From positions 1-51,496 of the forward strand of contig WJLZ01000187.1 of assembly GCA_014728215.1 (NCBI GenBank): a DNA stretch of 51,496 nucleotides, written 5' to 3'. This DNA is from Chitinivibrionales bacterium. GTDB lineage: Bacteria; Fibrobacterota; Chitinivibrionia; Chitinivibrionales; WJKA01. Position numbers and translations under genes: made by a program. Under the pieces are notes generated by a model. The model saw nothing but the letters and a program-made list of their open reading frames with translations, did no database searches and was not told where the DNA came from. This document shows positions 26,056-35,344 of this stretch, one piece after another. How positions within the stretch are numbered: the first letter of the stretch is position 1; the number at the start of each line of letters is the position of its first letter.

Positions 26056-27211
26056 CATTCTGCACATCAACATAGTGAATTTCTACACCGCGGTAGCCCG
26101 GGCGCTTAATCCGCGGCTGGAATCCTGGCCGGTGGCGGTGGTCTCGGCGGGGGCAACCCGGCGGGTGGTGCTGGATTTTTCCTCGGAGGCCCGGGAGGCG
26201 GGGCTCTATCGGGGGATGCTTCTGGATGAAGCCCGGCGCCGGTGCCCGGACCTTCGCATACTCAACCCCACGCCGTCGATATACGACCGGGCCTATGCCG
26301 CCCTGACCGGCGAGGCTTCCCGTCTTTCACCCCAGGTGGAAACCGCCGGGCCGGGACATCTCTTTGTGGATCTCACCGGAACCCGGCGGCTCTTTGGCGG
26401 AGCGGTCGATGTCGGCTATCGGCTGAAACAGACGATCGAAAACAAATACCGCCTTCCATGCACAGCCGGCCTGGCAGGGAGCAAACTGGTCAGCAAGGTC
26501 GCCACCCGGGTGATCAAACCGGTCGGGCTCTGCTCGGTTGTTCATGGGTGTGAAGATGAATTTATGGCCCCCCTGCCTATTACCTTTCTGCCGGGAATCG
26601 ATCATAAGGTAATCCGGCAACTTATTCAGTTTAATTTAAACATAATCAGCGACTTGCATGTGTTGCAGCCCCGGGAACTGTCAAAGGCCCTGGGTGATAT
26701 CGCCTCCACGGTCCAGCGCCTTTCCCACGGGATCGATTCCACCCCGGTCCGGAAACTGAAAGACCCGGCACCATCACTACAAGAACAGGCAAGCCTGAAA
26801 CAACAGTCCAACGATCTGGAGTATATCAAATCCGAGCTTTTCAATCTCGTTGTACGGGCCGGAGTCAGACTTCGACAGCAGGGGATAGCTACCCGGAAAA
26901 TTGTGCTTGTAATCACCTACAAAGACAACTCCCGGAGCCGGCGCACAACATCCCTTCACACCCCGATCAACGGTGATTTGAGCATTTTCGACTGCTGTCG
27001 CACCATGCTGAATTTGTCGTACAAGCGGCGGATATGTCTCACCGAGATGAGTATCCAACTGCAACAGCTCTCTTCTCCCTATGGCCAGCTCGACCTCTTT
27101 GTCGACAACGAACAGGAAAATCAACTCATGAACGCCCTCGATAAAATCAGGGGTAAATTCGGCATCAATTCGGTGAAGTTTTATGGGAAACAGATTGGAA
27201 TGATGGAATGA
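26048..27211 (+). CDS. imuB: Catalytically dead Y-family DNA polymerase, ImuB-like
   Basis: This 387-aa protein aligns without gaps to the E. coli Pol IV N-terminus (MRNILHIN vs MRKIIHVD), with palm, fingers, thumb and little-finger regions recognisable. The metal-binding acids are replaced: Asp8 is Asn8, and Asp103-Glu104 are Gly103-His104 (GPGHLFVDLT). It should therefore not polymerise. Loss of these residues is the hallmark of ImuB, the clamp-binding hub of the ImuA-ImuB-DnaE2 mutasome. A textbook beta-clamp motif QLDLF lies about 40 residues from the C-terminus. It is shorter than typical ImuB (about 500 aa). A DnaE2-like polymerase gene follows 138 bp downstream. The symbol is by analogy, not by tested orthology. 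Confidence 0.75.
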   Translation: MRNILHINIVNFYTAVARALNPRLESWPVAVVSAGATRRVVLDFSSEAREAGLYRGMLLDEARRRCPDLRILNPTPSIYDRAYAALTGEASRLSPQVETAGPGHLFVDLTGTRRLFGGAVDVGYRLKQTIENKYRLPCTAGLAGSKLVSKVATRVIKPVGLCSVVHGCEDEFMAPLPITFLPGIDHKVIRQLIQFNLNIISDLHVLQPRELSKALGDIASTVQRLSHGIDSTPVRKLKDPAPSLQEQASLKQQSNDLEYIKSELFNLVVRAGVRLRQQGIATRKIVLVITYKDNSRSRRTTSLHTPINGDLSIFDCCRTMLNLSYKRRICLTEMSIQLQQLSSPYGQLDLFVDNEQENQLMNALDKIRGKFGINSVKFYGKQIGMME

Positions 27212-27349
27212 GGGGAGAAGATTTGAGAACAGGTCGAAACCAACGACCGCTGGTCGCTGACTGCTGAGAACAAGTCCGGAAATTAAAACTGAACCACTGC
27301 TGGAGCGTCGCGAAAGTCCCGCCCAGCGGGAAACCCTTGTATAACGATC

Positions 27350-30283
27350 ATGGCACCGCTCCTCGCAACAACCACTCACTACTCCATCCTCAGGGGGGTG
27401 CATACTCCCGAGGCGCTCTGCGTATATGCAAAAAAGAACGGTTACTCATCGATTGCCCTCACCGACCGGAACAATCTCTATGCGCTTCCATTGTTTCTGG
27501 ATCTCTGCGAAAAACATGGTCTTAAGCCGATTATCGGGGCCGAGCTTTATCACGATGGAGTAAGTGCTCTGGTGTATGCTCACGGTAACCGGGGGTATTC
27601 CAATCTCTGCAGGATAATAACACATAAGCATTGCAGTAAGTCGTTCGATCTTGCGGGAGAGCTTAAAGCTCATTTTTCAGGGCTCACTATGGCGACCCGG
27701 GATACCTCTCTGCTTATGGAGCTCCACCGGAAACTCCCGGTATATTACCGGATTACCTCGCTCAAGCGGCTTCCTGAAGCTGTTCGTGGGTGCGGCATTC
27801 CGGCGCTGATCGTTCCGTGGGCTGCATTTATTACCCCGGAAGATTATGCGCTCCACCGGCTTCTTCGTGCAATCGACAACAATACGTCCCTTTCCCGGCT
27901 TCCTGAAGAGGATTGTATTCCCGAAAATGCCGTGATTGTTCCCTGGGAAGAGCTGAGGGCCCGTTTTGCGGTTTTCGAAGACGCTGTTGCGGCTACAGAA
28001 CATTTTGCCGGGTCGCTGATTTCAAAGACCGATTTCGGCGCACCGATCATGCCGGAATTCAACAGCGATGAACCGCCGCCGGAGCTTCTTCGGAGAAAAG
28101 CCTATGAAGGAGCCCATTACCGATATCCCGAGCTGACCCGTAAAATTACCGACCGCCTCGAATACGAACTCGGTGTTATCGAAAAAAAGAGATATGTATC
28201 ATACTTTCTTGTGGTTGATGATATCGTTAAGCAGTCGCCCCGTACCTGCGGCAGGGGGTCGGGGGCAGCGAGCCTGGTCGCCTACTGTCTCGGCATAACT
28301 AATGTCGATCCAATACGTTACAATCTTATGTTCGAGCGGTTTATCAGCCCGGAGCGCAAAGATCCACCCGATATCGACGTCGATTTTGCATGGGATGAGC
28401 GGGATGATGTTTTAGATTATGTTTTTGAAAAATATACCGGCAAACACGCAGCCATGGTTGCGACCCATCAGACCTTCGGTCCCCGAATGGCACTCCGTGA
28501 GACTGCCCGGGTCTACGGCATGACCGAATCCGAGATCAGTACGGTTACCGGAAAAATTCCTTTCTTGGCAATGGCGGCGCCCATGGGGTATGAAATTGAA
28601 GAGGTTTTTCGGCTGCATCCGAAACTGAGAGACATTCCCCTCGACCCTCCCTGGCCGGAGATAATAAGGATTGCACAGCGGCTTTTGAAAATGCCCCGGG
28701 GGATCGGGACCCACTGCGGCGGGGTTATTATCACTCCCATGGAAATCGCCTCGGTAGCGCCGGTACAGATATCCGCCAAAGGATATCCGATTATTCAGTG
28801 GGAAAAGGACGGCGCCGAGCGCATGGGACTGGTTAAAATCGATCTTCTGGGCAACCGCTCTCTTGCGGTGATCAGGGATACCCTGGCCAACCTGAAACAG
28901 GAAAAAATTTCGATTAATGAACAGGCCTGGGAACCGGCCCATGATCCCTCAACACAACGCCTTCTGGCCCGGGGAAAATCGATCGGGGTCTTTTATGTGG
29001 AATCGCCCTCCATGCGCCTTCTCCAGGAGAAAACCGGGCGGGGTGATTTCGAACATCTGGTAATCCATTCATCGATAATACGCCCCGCGGCAAACAAGTG
29101 GATCAATGAGTATATCGACCGTCTGAAAGGCAAACCCTGGAAACAGATTATCCCTCCACTGAGCGAGCTTCTCAAAGATTCCTACGGCATACTCGTGTAT
29201 GAAGAGGACGTTACCCGGGTGGCGATGGCGGTAGCGGGGTTTTCCTATGAGCATGCCGATAAACTCAGGAAACTGGTGACCCGCCAGAAAAGTGAAGAGG
29301 CGGTTGCCCGGTATCAGCGGGCCTTTTTTGAAGGGGTAAAACAAAAAAGAATACTCCTGGACCATGGGAAACAGATCTGGGAGATGATCCTCCATTTCGG
29401 CGGGTATTCGTTCTGTAAGCCCCATTCGGCGAGCTATTGTCGGATATCGTACCAGTCTGCCTGGCTCAAAGCCCATTATCCTGCGCCGTTCATGGCTGCA
29501 GTGATGAGCAATTATGGAGGATTTTATACAACCCAGGCTTATATCAGCGAATCACAGCGGCTGGGGATACACGTGTATCCTCCGGATGTGAACGCCAGTG
29601 AAGACCGTTTTATTGCCCGGGGCAATTCGATCAGCGTAGGGCTCTGCCAGATCAAAGGACTGTCATCCACAGCAAAGGAACGTATTCTTAACCGGCGGCA
29701 CGAGGGCCGATTGTTTAGGAATGTTAATGATTTCCTTGAACGATGTTCCATTGATGAAAGCGATGCCGAGCACCTGGTTAAAGCCGGTGCTCTCGACAGT
29801 TTGTCACCAAAACACAACCGCCCGCAGATATTCTGGCAGATGCGCTGTTTTTATCGCAGTTTCAATGAAGAAAAGAGTGTGCCGCGGTTCAGATCATTTT
29901 CACGACTTCAACTTTTACGCTTTGAGTATGGCGCATCGGGCTTTCTCACCGCCTGTCATCCGATTCAACTGGTAAGTCACAGGAGAATTCCTAATACTAT
30001 TAAAATCAGTATGATAAATAAATCGAAGGTTAACCGATTCGTTGTTTTTTCCGGATGGTGCGTGACATCAAAGACTGTGGCCACGAAATCCGGTGAATCC
30101 ATGCAGTTTGTGACCTTTGAAGATGAGACCGGGATCTGTGAAACGGTGTTGTTTCCCGATGCCTACACTATTTTTGTGCGTTATCTTACGTGGCAGGAGG
30201 CGTTTTGGGTGAGGGGGAAAGTGGTTGATGACCATGGGGCGATAATCGTTGAGGTTCGTTCAATTGCACCGCTGAAGGAATAA
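27350..30283 (+). CDS. dnaE2: DnaE2-like error-prone DNA polymerase III alpha subunit
   Basis: This 977-aa C-family polymerase has an N-terminal PHP domain (about 1-200), degenerate in metal ligands (THYS instead of HxHxS, TDRNNL instead of TDHxN). The catalytic palm has PPDIDVDF (two Asp) and the third Asp in GLVKIDLLGN. The GRGSGAASLVAY and HQTFG segments are standard for the family. A helix-hairpin-helix is followed by AGALDSLSPKHNRPQIFWQM, resembling the DnaE2/ImuC signature. A final OB fold is present (FVTFEDETGICETVLFP). It is shorter than replicative DnaE (about 1160 aa) and lacks the tau-binding C-terminal domain. The terminator right after it ends the SOS cassette. Role: translesion synthesis with the inactive Y-polymerase. 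Confidence 0.85.
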   Translation: MAPLLATTTHYSILRGVHTPEALCVYAKKNGYSSIALTDRNNLYALPLFLDLCEKHGLKPIIGAELYHDGVSALVYAHGNRGYSNLCRIITHKHCSKSFDLAGELKAHFSGLTMATRDTSLLMELHRKLPVYYRITSLKRLPEAVRGCGIPALIVPWAAFITPEDYALHRLLRAIDNNTSLSRLPEEDCIPENAVIVPWEELRARFAVFEDAVAATEHFAGSLISKTDFGAPIMPEFNSDEPPPELLRRKAYEGAHYRYPELTRKITDRLEYELGVIEKKRYVSYFLVVDDIVKQSPRTCGRGSGAASLVAYCLGITNVDPIRYNLMFERFISPERKDPPDIDVDFAWDERDDVLDYVFEKYTGKHAAMVATHQTFGPRMALRETARVYGMTESEISTVTGKIPFLAMAAPMGYEIEEVFRLHPKLRDIPLDPPWPEIIRIAQRLLKMPRGIGTHCGGVIITPMEIASVAPVQISAKGYPIIQWEKDGAERMGLVKIDLLGNRSLAVIRDTLANLKQEKISINEQAWEPAHDPSTQRLLARGKSIGVFYVESPSMRLLQEKTGRGDFEHLVIHSSIIRPAANKWINEYIDRLKGKPWKQIIPPLSELLKDSYGILVYEEDVTRVAMAVAGFSYEHADKLRKLVTRQKSEEAVARYQRAFFEGVKQKRILLDHGKQIWEMILHFGGYSFCKPHSASYCRISYQSAWLKAHYPAPFMAAVMSNYGGFYTTQAYISESQRLGIHVYPPDVNASEDRFIARGNSISVGLCQIKGLSSTAKERILNRRHEGRLFRNVNDFLERCSIDESDAEHLVKAGALDSLSPKHNRPQIFWQMRCFYRSFNEEKSVPRFRSFSRLQLLRFEYGASGFLTACHPIQLVSHRRIPNTIKISMINKSKVNRFVVFSGWCVTSKTVATKSGESMQFVTFEDETGICETVLFPDAYTIFVRYLTWQEAFWVRGKVVDDHGAIIVEVRSIAPLKE

Positions 30284-30318
30284 AAAAAACGGATGCCATA
30301 AAAAGCATCCGTTTTTTC
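30284..30318 (+). terminator. Strong intrinsic terminator after dnaE2
   Basis: A 13-bp stem AAAAAACGGATGC (30284-30296) / GCATCCGTTTTTT (30305-30317) with an 8-nt loop ends in a T-run. It directly follows the stop codon. The remaining gap to 30586 contains no other recognised element. Confidence 0.9.
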
Positions 30319-30586
30319 TATAGAAATTGGAGCCTTTCAACTCTTCCGGCACTCAGAGGTCTTGGGGAAGCTATGAGTGAACAGAAAGCACACAAGGGAG
30401 GTGCATCAGAGTTTTAAGGCACTTTACATTAAAATGTATCGGAGATTTTATTTGGGCACTTTAATCTTTTTTTGAAATTAAATACTAAATATTTGAACCG
30501 GAGTACGAAGCTGGACGACTATCAGGTTGTTTGAGCGGTTAAAAAGCTGAAATATCTTTAGTTACTTAAAAAGCATGGTTTTGTTT

Positions 30587-31420
30587 ATGAAAACAAAAGA
30601 CAGCTCTCTGATGCATTATCTGGCTGAAATCGGCAAAGAAAAAAATCTCAGTTCCAGTGAAGAAGCTCTTCTTTCATCGGAAATACGAAAGGGCAATCAC
30701 GAGGCCCTGACCGAGATGATTGTGGCCAATCTCCGTTTTGTGGTGAGTGTTGCAAAAACATACAAGCATCAGGGGCTTCCGCTCAGTGATCTTGTGAGTG
30801 AAGGCAATATCGGGTTGATTCGTGCGGCAGGGCTTTTTGATGAATCCCGTAACGTACGGTTCATTTCCTTTGCTGTCTGGAGAATCCGCCAGGCAATCCT
30901 TCGTGCCCTTGCCGATCAGTCACGCATTGTCAGGGTACCGGCTCAGCGGGTATATGTAGTATACAAAATAGGCCGGGCAGTCAAAAAGCTCGAGCAGAAG
31001 CTTGCGCGATATCCCGATATTGATGAAATTGCCGATGAAACCGGCATGACTGGTGATGAGATAAAAGAAGTGCTCCATCTTATCGAAAAGCATCTTTCCC
31101 TTGAAGCGCCGGTTGATATGCAGGAAGATACCACGCTTTTTGATATTTTATACGATGAAAATCAGGAACTTCCAGATGAAAATCTTGAAGAATCAGATTT
31201 AAAGGAAAACATCCGGAAGGCTCTTGGAGCATTGAGCAAACGGGAGCAGGAAGTGCTCAGGCTCTACTTCGGCCTCGAAGAACATCAGCGCTACACCCTG
31301 GGTGAAATTGGCAAAAGATTCAATCTTACCTGTGAACGGGCACGTCAGATAAAAGAACGGGCACTTCTGCGGGTACGGCGCTCCAGTTACGGCAAAACCC
31401 TTAAAGCCTATATCGCCTGA
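30587..31420 (+). CDS. RNA polymerase sigma-70 family factor (RpoD-like, short)
   Basis: The protein is 277 aa from the ATG at 30587; an ATG at 30575 would add four residues. It has region 1.2 (SLMHYLAEIGKEKNLS), region 2 (IVANLRFVVSVAKTYKHQGLPLSDLVSEGNIGLIRA, with the -10 recognition helix FISFAVWRIRQAI), region 3 (RIVRVPAQR) and region 4 with a C-terminal HTH (LGEIGKRFNLTCERARQIKERALLRVR). It resembles the short primary or group 2 sigma factors of Bacteroidota-like bacteria, which lack region 1.1. The usual Trp-Trp pair that helps melt the -10 element is Trp-Arg here (AVWRIRQ). That suggests an alternative rather than the housekeeping factor. Confidence 0.9.
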   Translation: MKTKDSSLMHYLAEIGKEKNLSSSEEALLSSEIRKGNHEALTEMIVANLRFVVSVAKTYKHQGLPLSDLVSEGNIGLIRAAGLFDESRNVRFISFAVWRIRQAILRALADQSRIVRVPAQRVYVVYKIGRAVKKLEQKLARYPDIDEIADETGMTGDEIKEVLHLIEKHLSLEAPVDMQEDTTLFDILYDENQELPDENLEESDLKENIRKALGALSKREQEVLRLYFGLEEHQRYTLGEIGKRFNLTCERARQIKERALLRVRRSSYGKTLKAYIA

Positions 31421-31449
31421 ACGGCAAAACCAACCTATCGATTGAATGC

Positions 31450-32025
31450 TCAGGCCGAGCTTACTTCGGAAAGATAATTCCGGAGCGTTTCGACATTGCC
31501 GATAAGGTTCTGCTCGGGGTTGGTGAAAAGTTTATAGAGATCCACATTGAAGACTTCCCAGGCGCCCTGAAGAATTTCGCCTTCAAGTTGCCCAGCGCCC
31601 CATCCGGAATATCCTAAAAAGAGGCGGGTAGCGTTTTCATCGGTATCCAGGATCTCTTCAAGCGTACTCCATTCGCCTCCCAGAAAAACACGAGGAGCAA
31701 TTTCCAGGGAATGTTGCCGGGGATTATCGGTGATTTGCAGCAGTTGGAGTTCTTCCTGACGGACCGGGCCGCCGATATAAATTTTTCTTTTACAATCCCT
31801 CAGGGGGACATCAACCGAAAAGACCTCACAGAGCGGCATGTGGGATGGTCTGTTGACCACAAAGCCAAAAGCCCCATCATCATTATGGGCACAGATGAGA
31901 ACAATCGATGATTCAAAATTGGGGTCGCGCAGCCGTTCTTCAGAAAGAAGAATGCAGCCGCTTTTCAGGCGTTTTAGCCGCTGTTTTGCAATGTCGTCAA
32001 AATATTCGCCTAATGAAGGTTCCAT
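31450..32025 (-). CDS. YqgE/AlgH family protein
   Basis: The protein is 191 aa from the ATG at 32025; the open frame extends upstream, but the family begins near GCILLSEERLRDPNFESSIVLIC. Diagnostic segments: GAFGFVVNRPS, the IYIGGPVRQEELQLL region, and LFLGYSGWGAGQLEGEI near the C-terminus. YqgE proteins are compact alpha/beta proteins of uncertain function, reported as AlgH in pseudomonads. The gene is convergent with the sigma factor (30 bp between the stops). Confidence 0.9.
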   Translation of the reverse strand: MEPSLGEYFDDIAKQRLKRLKSGCILLSEERLRDPNFESSIVLICAHNDDGAFGFVVNRPSHMPLCEVFSVDVPLRDCKRKIYIGGPVRQEELQLLQITDNPRQHSLEIAPRVFLGGEWSTLEEILDTDENATRLFLGYSGWGAGQLEGEILQGAWEVFNVDLYKLFTNPEQNLIGNVETLRNYLSEVSSA

Positions 32026-32325
32026 AAACACTCTTATTGGTAGAGATTTTATGCGCTTTCCTTTAAAAATAATACGTGCAGCCCGGCGATGTAGCAAATG
32101 AGAGTATAAACTAATGCTGCAAAAAGCCGGGGCTCTCCTGCCGTCGGCAACAGCCAATTGGAAAAGTATCTACCCTACATTGCCTGACCTTTGCCCACAA
32201 TCAAAATAGTTGCGAAAATAATTGAATAATTCTTTGCATTTGTTTATATTCTCAAATCATTATACATGATACGATTATTAAACAAATTTTTTTTATATTC
32301 TTTTATAAGGTTGAGAGGAGGAGTT

Positions 32326-33459
32326 ATGAACCCCGTCAAATCCCTGGTGATTGTGGTTGCGAGCCTGTCCTTTATTGTATCCGCACAGCATAACGGACTC
32401 GATACGATCCAGGCAGAAGCTGCCGATACCCTTGTGGGTGTCATAGGACCTCCTGCTTATCCCACCAAAGTCACCAGTTTTATCGACTCTAATTACGCAA
32501 AATACACCGGTGTCGATTTTGGTACCGAAAGTGTCAACTCCATAACGGCAAACGCCGTGTGTGTCGATAATTATTGCGGAAAAGATCTTGTTTTTATTAT
32601 CGACACGTTCGACAGCACCGGGATTATCGGAAAGTTGCGGGTAACGGATAATATGAGCGAATTTAAACTCTTTTCCGGTATGCTTGATACGGCAATCACC
32701 GGTGTGCACGATCTCTACATAACAAACTATAACACCGGCGGCGGAGGAATCGCCATCGACTGGTTCATGTTCGGCGCCAACAACATTGATGCTCAAACGA
32801 CAATTCAGGCAGAATCCTTTACAGAAAAATCCGAAGGCGCCACTGTTTATCCCGAAACAATCCTGAATAATATGAAAGAGGGCAATTGGGCCAAATATTC
32901 CTTTGTCGACCTGGGAACGACTGCTCCCGAATCGGTTTCAGTGTTTGCTGCCGGATACTACGGGGGTAGTTTTGCCGCCACATCCCAGGACCTCTTTGTT
33001 TATGCAGGAAGTCACGATTCGACCGTTGGAACTCAAATCGCAAAAGTAACCATCGGCAGTGGTGAATATCAAGTCTACAGCGCAGCCCTTGATACACCAC
33101 TTACCGGTGTGCACGACCTTTATCTGGTTGCCTATGTTTCAAATGGAGTCAATATTCTTGTCGACTGGTTCACCTTCGCTTCTCCCTCCTCAATAGTCGA
33201 TACTCGCCATGATATCGTCTCACAAAAAACCATGATTCCTTATGCAATTATTCAGAATACGTCTTCACTGATTATCGACCCCAATCTTGCAGGGGAGTAC
33301 ACGGTTTCCCTTGTCCGTCCAAACGGCAGTGTTGTTATGAAAGAGCATTTTACCGGTAAATCACAAATTCCTCTGGGCAATCTTGCCGATGGTGCTTATA
33401 CGCTTATACTGCAAACGGAAAACCGCACCCACCGCAGGAATATTGTTATCGGAAGATAA
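32326..33459 (+). CDS. Secreted protein with two CBM6-like modules and sorting domain
   Basis: The protein is 377 aa from the ATG at 32326, chosen because GAGAGGAGGAG lies just upstream and a signal peptide (VIVVASLSFIVSA) follows. Two tandem beta-sandwich modules (about 25-160 and 165-300) both begin with a TIQAE motif. Both have the CBM6 features AKY..VDFG/VDLG, TGVHDLY and a final IDWFMFG / VDWFTFA. The C-terminal 75 residues (GEYTVSLVRPNGSVV, LADGAYTLIL) are a Por/T9SS-like sorting domain. It is homologous in plan to the single-module protein at 1132-1983. No catalytic domain is visible; it is a likely polysaccharide-binding surface or scaffold protein. Confidence 0.8.
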   Translation: MNPVKSLVIVVASLSFIVSAQHNGLDTIQAEAADTLVGVIGPPAYPTKVTSFIDSNYAKYTGVDFGTESVNSITANAVCVDNYCGKDLVFIIDTFDSTGIIGKLRVTDNMSEFKLFSGMLDTAITGVHDLYITNYNTGGGGIAIDWFMFGANNIDAQTTIQAESFTEKSEGATVYPETILNNMKEGNWAKYSFVDLGTTAPESVSVFAAGYYGGSFAATSQDLFVYAGSHDSTVGTQIAKVTIGSGEYQVYSAALDTPLTGVHDLYLVAYVSNGVNILVDWFTFASPSSIVDTRHDIVSQKTMIPYAIIQNTSSLIIDPNLAGEYTVSLVRPNGSVVMKEHFTGKSQIPLGNLADGAYTLILQTENRTHRRNIVIGR

Positions 33460-33481
33460 CGCCGGTTTTTATCGAAAACTC

Positions 33482-33514
33482 AAGGCATGCGTCTCTTATT
33501 CGCATGCCTTTTTT
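33482..33514 (+). terminator. Intrinsic terminator after the CBM6 gene
   Basis: AAGGCATGCG (33482-33491) pairs with CGCATGCCTT (33501-33510) around a 9-nt loop and continues into a T-run. It separates the secreted-protein gene from the flagellar operon. Confidence 0.9.
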
Positions 33515-33764
33515 ATATCTTGTCATTAAATAAGTATTCCCGAAATCCCAGAGTACCCGCAATAGGAAAATTATGCCTCCCGCCGGAAAAAATGGGCACA
33601 TTCTTCAGGTAATACGCTCCTTACACTAAACTTTGTAATCCTTTTAAAAACAATCGCTTGAGATTATTTATCAAACAGGCATGATATATGCATACAATTT
33701 TAAGTGCAGCGATGGAGGATTTTTCAGGAATCGATTATTTGCAGTTCAATCCGAAGGAAACAAT

Positions 33765-34502
33765 ATGCTACAAGGCCTTTATCTCGCATCTCAAAGTATG
33801 ACAACACTCATGCAGAAGCAGGATCAGATTGCCAATAACCTTGCCAATATCAATACCACCGGGTACAAGCAGAGCGGCCTGTTTACCAGGGCATACCAGA
33901 AATATCTTGCCGACGATCAGTTGCGTCCTTTTGCAAATCGTGAAATCAAATCCGATGAGGTCTATATCGATTATTCGGAAGGGCGGCAGATCAAAACCGG
34001 TAATCCGCTCGATTTTTCGATCAAGGGCTCGGGGTGTTTCACTGTCATGACCGACCAGGGGATAGCCTATACCCGCAATGGAAATTTTTCGGTCGATAAG
34101 AATGGTCTGCTTATCACCAGTGACGGCTCCAAAGTTATGGGAAAGGGTGGGTATATTCGAATCGACAGCGAACTTCCGGCGGTAACAGTCACCGAAACGG
34201 GAGAAATTCTTCAGGGCAATGAGAGCAAAGGCGAGCTCCGGATCGCAGATTTTAACAAGCCCTACAAAATGCTCCGCTATGGAAACGGCTGTTTTGTACC
34301 AAAAAAGCCCGATGAAAAGGTTGTCGAATCACCCGGCTATGCAATTCAACAGGGGGTTCTGGAAGGTTCGAATGTTAATATAATTAAAAATATGGCTCAG
34401 ATGATTGCTGCTCACAGAAATTTTGAAGCAGATCAGCGTGCAGTGTTTGCGCAGAATGAATCACTGGGCAAGGCGGTTAATGAAGTCGGAAGAGTGCAGT
34501 AA
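33765..34502 (+). CDS. flgF: Flagellar proximal-rod protein FlgF
   Basis: The protein is 245 aa from the ATG at 33765, which has gaaggaaa upstream; the longer frame from 33681 lacks family residues. The N-terminal rod motif MLQGLYLASQSM, with NLANINTTGYKQS, is diagnostic of the flagellar hook-basal body family. The central GNPLDFSIKGSGCFTV and the C-terminal helix (MIAAHRNFEADQRAV) complete it. As a non-hook member before flgG it is assigned as FlgF, a rod component in the periplasm. It is first of the co-directional genes flgF-flgG-flgA-flgH-flgI. Confidence 0.85.
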   Translation: MLQGLYLASQSMTTLMQKQDQIANNLANINTTGYKQSGLFTRAYQKYLADDQLRPFANREIKSDEVYIDYSEGRQIKTGNPLDFSIKGSGCFTVMTDQGIAYTRNGNFSVDKNGLLITSDGSKVMGKGGYIRIDSELPAVTVTETGEILQGNESKGELRIADFNKPYKMLRYGNGCFVPKKPDEKVVESPGYAIQQGVLEGSNVNIIKNMAQMIAAHRNFEADQRAVFAQNESLGKAVNEVGRVQ

Positions 34503-34552
34503 CAGACAGGGCATTCTTTAGTTTAACAATTTTTTGAAGCGAGGGATTCGTT

Positions 34553-35341
34553 ATGCTTCGTTCGATGTACACAGCAGCTACAGGGATGGAATGCCAGCAA
34601 CTCTATATGGATACAATTTCTCACAATCTGGCCAACGTAAATACATCGGGATTCAAACGTCAGAAGATCGAGTTTCACGATCTCATGTATCAGACGCTAC
34701 GTGAACCGGGTGTCCGCAACTTTGAAGGAAGCATGTCTCCCGCAGGAATTGAAGTCGGCCTTGGGGTAAAAACAGCAGCGACAAACCGTATCTTTGAGCA
34801 AGGCTCGATAAACGCCACCTCAAATCAGATGGATCTGGCGGTTGAAGGTGAGGGGTTTTATCAGGTCATGCTCCCGGATGGCGGCGTTGGATATACCCGT
34901 GACGGTTCTTTCAAGCTTTCATCCGACGGCAGTCTGGTGACATCAAGCGGGTTCTATCTCGAACCCCAGATCGTTATTCCCGAAGGCGCTCAGGAATTCT
35001 CTGTCAGCCCAGAAGGACGAGTAAGCGTAATTCTTCCGGGTGAAGATACTTCGACGGAGATTGGTCAGATCGAACTGGCCCGGTTTATAAATCCCTCGGG
35101 ACTTAAAGCAATTGGCGGCAACCTTTTTGCCGAAACAGAAGCGTCGGGTGTGCCCATTGTCGGCTTGCCCGGAGAGTTGAATATGGGACATGTCAAGCAG
35201 GGAGCTATTGAAGCTTCAAATGTGCAGATTGTCGAAGAAATGGTAAATATGATAAACGCTCAAAGGGCCTTCGAGATTGTCTCAAAGTCGATTCAGGTCT
35301 CAGAAGAAATGCTTCAGGTCACCAACAATCTCAAGAGATAA
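34553..35341 (+). CDS. flgG: Flagellar distal-rod protein FlgG
   Basis: This 262-aa protein matches the usual FlgG length. The N-terminus MLRSMYTAATGMECQQL with NLANVNTSGFKRQKIEF, the ATNRIFEQGSINATSNQMDLAVEGEGFY segment, and the C-terminus SNVQIVEEMVNMINAQRAFEIVSK are all FlgG signatures. A GAGGGA ribosome site precedes the ATG. FlgG builds the distal rod that crosses the peptidoglycan. The gap to flgA is 3 bp. Confidence 0.95.
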   Translation: MLRSMYTAATGMECQQLYMDTISHNLANVNTSGFKRQKIEFHDLMYQTLREPGVRNFEGSMSPAGIEVGLGVKTAATNRIFEQGSINATSNQMDLAVEGEGFYQVMLPDGGVGYTRDGSFKLSSDGSLVTSSGFYLEPQIVIPEGAQEFSVSPEGRVSVILPGEDTSTEIGQIELARFINPSGLKAIGGNLFAETEASGVPIVGLPGELNMGHVKQGAIEASNVQIVEEMVNMINAQRAFEIVSKSIQVSEEMLQVTNNLKR

Positions 35342-35344
35342 TTC

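Noticed and set aside
30319-30586. Possible sigma-54 promoter (GGCAC motifs near 30418 and 30456)
   Set aside because: Neither has the required TTGC at the -12 position with correct spacing.
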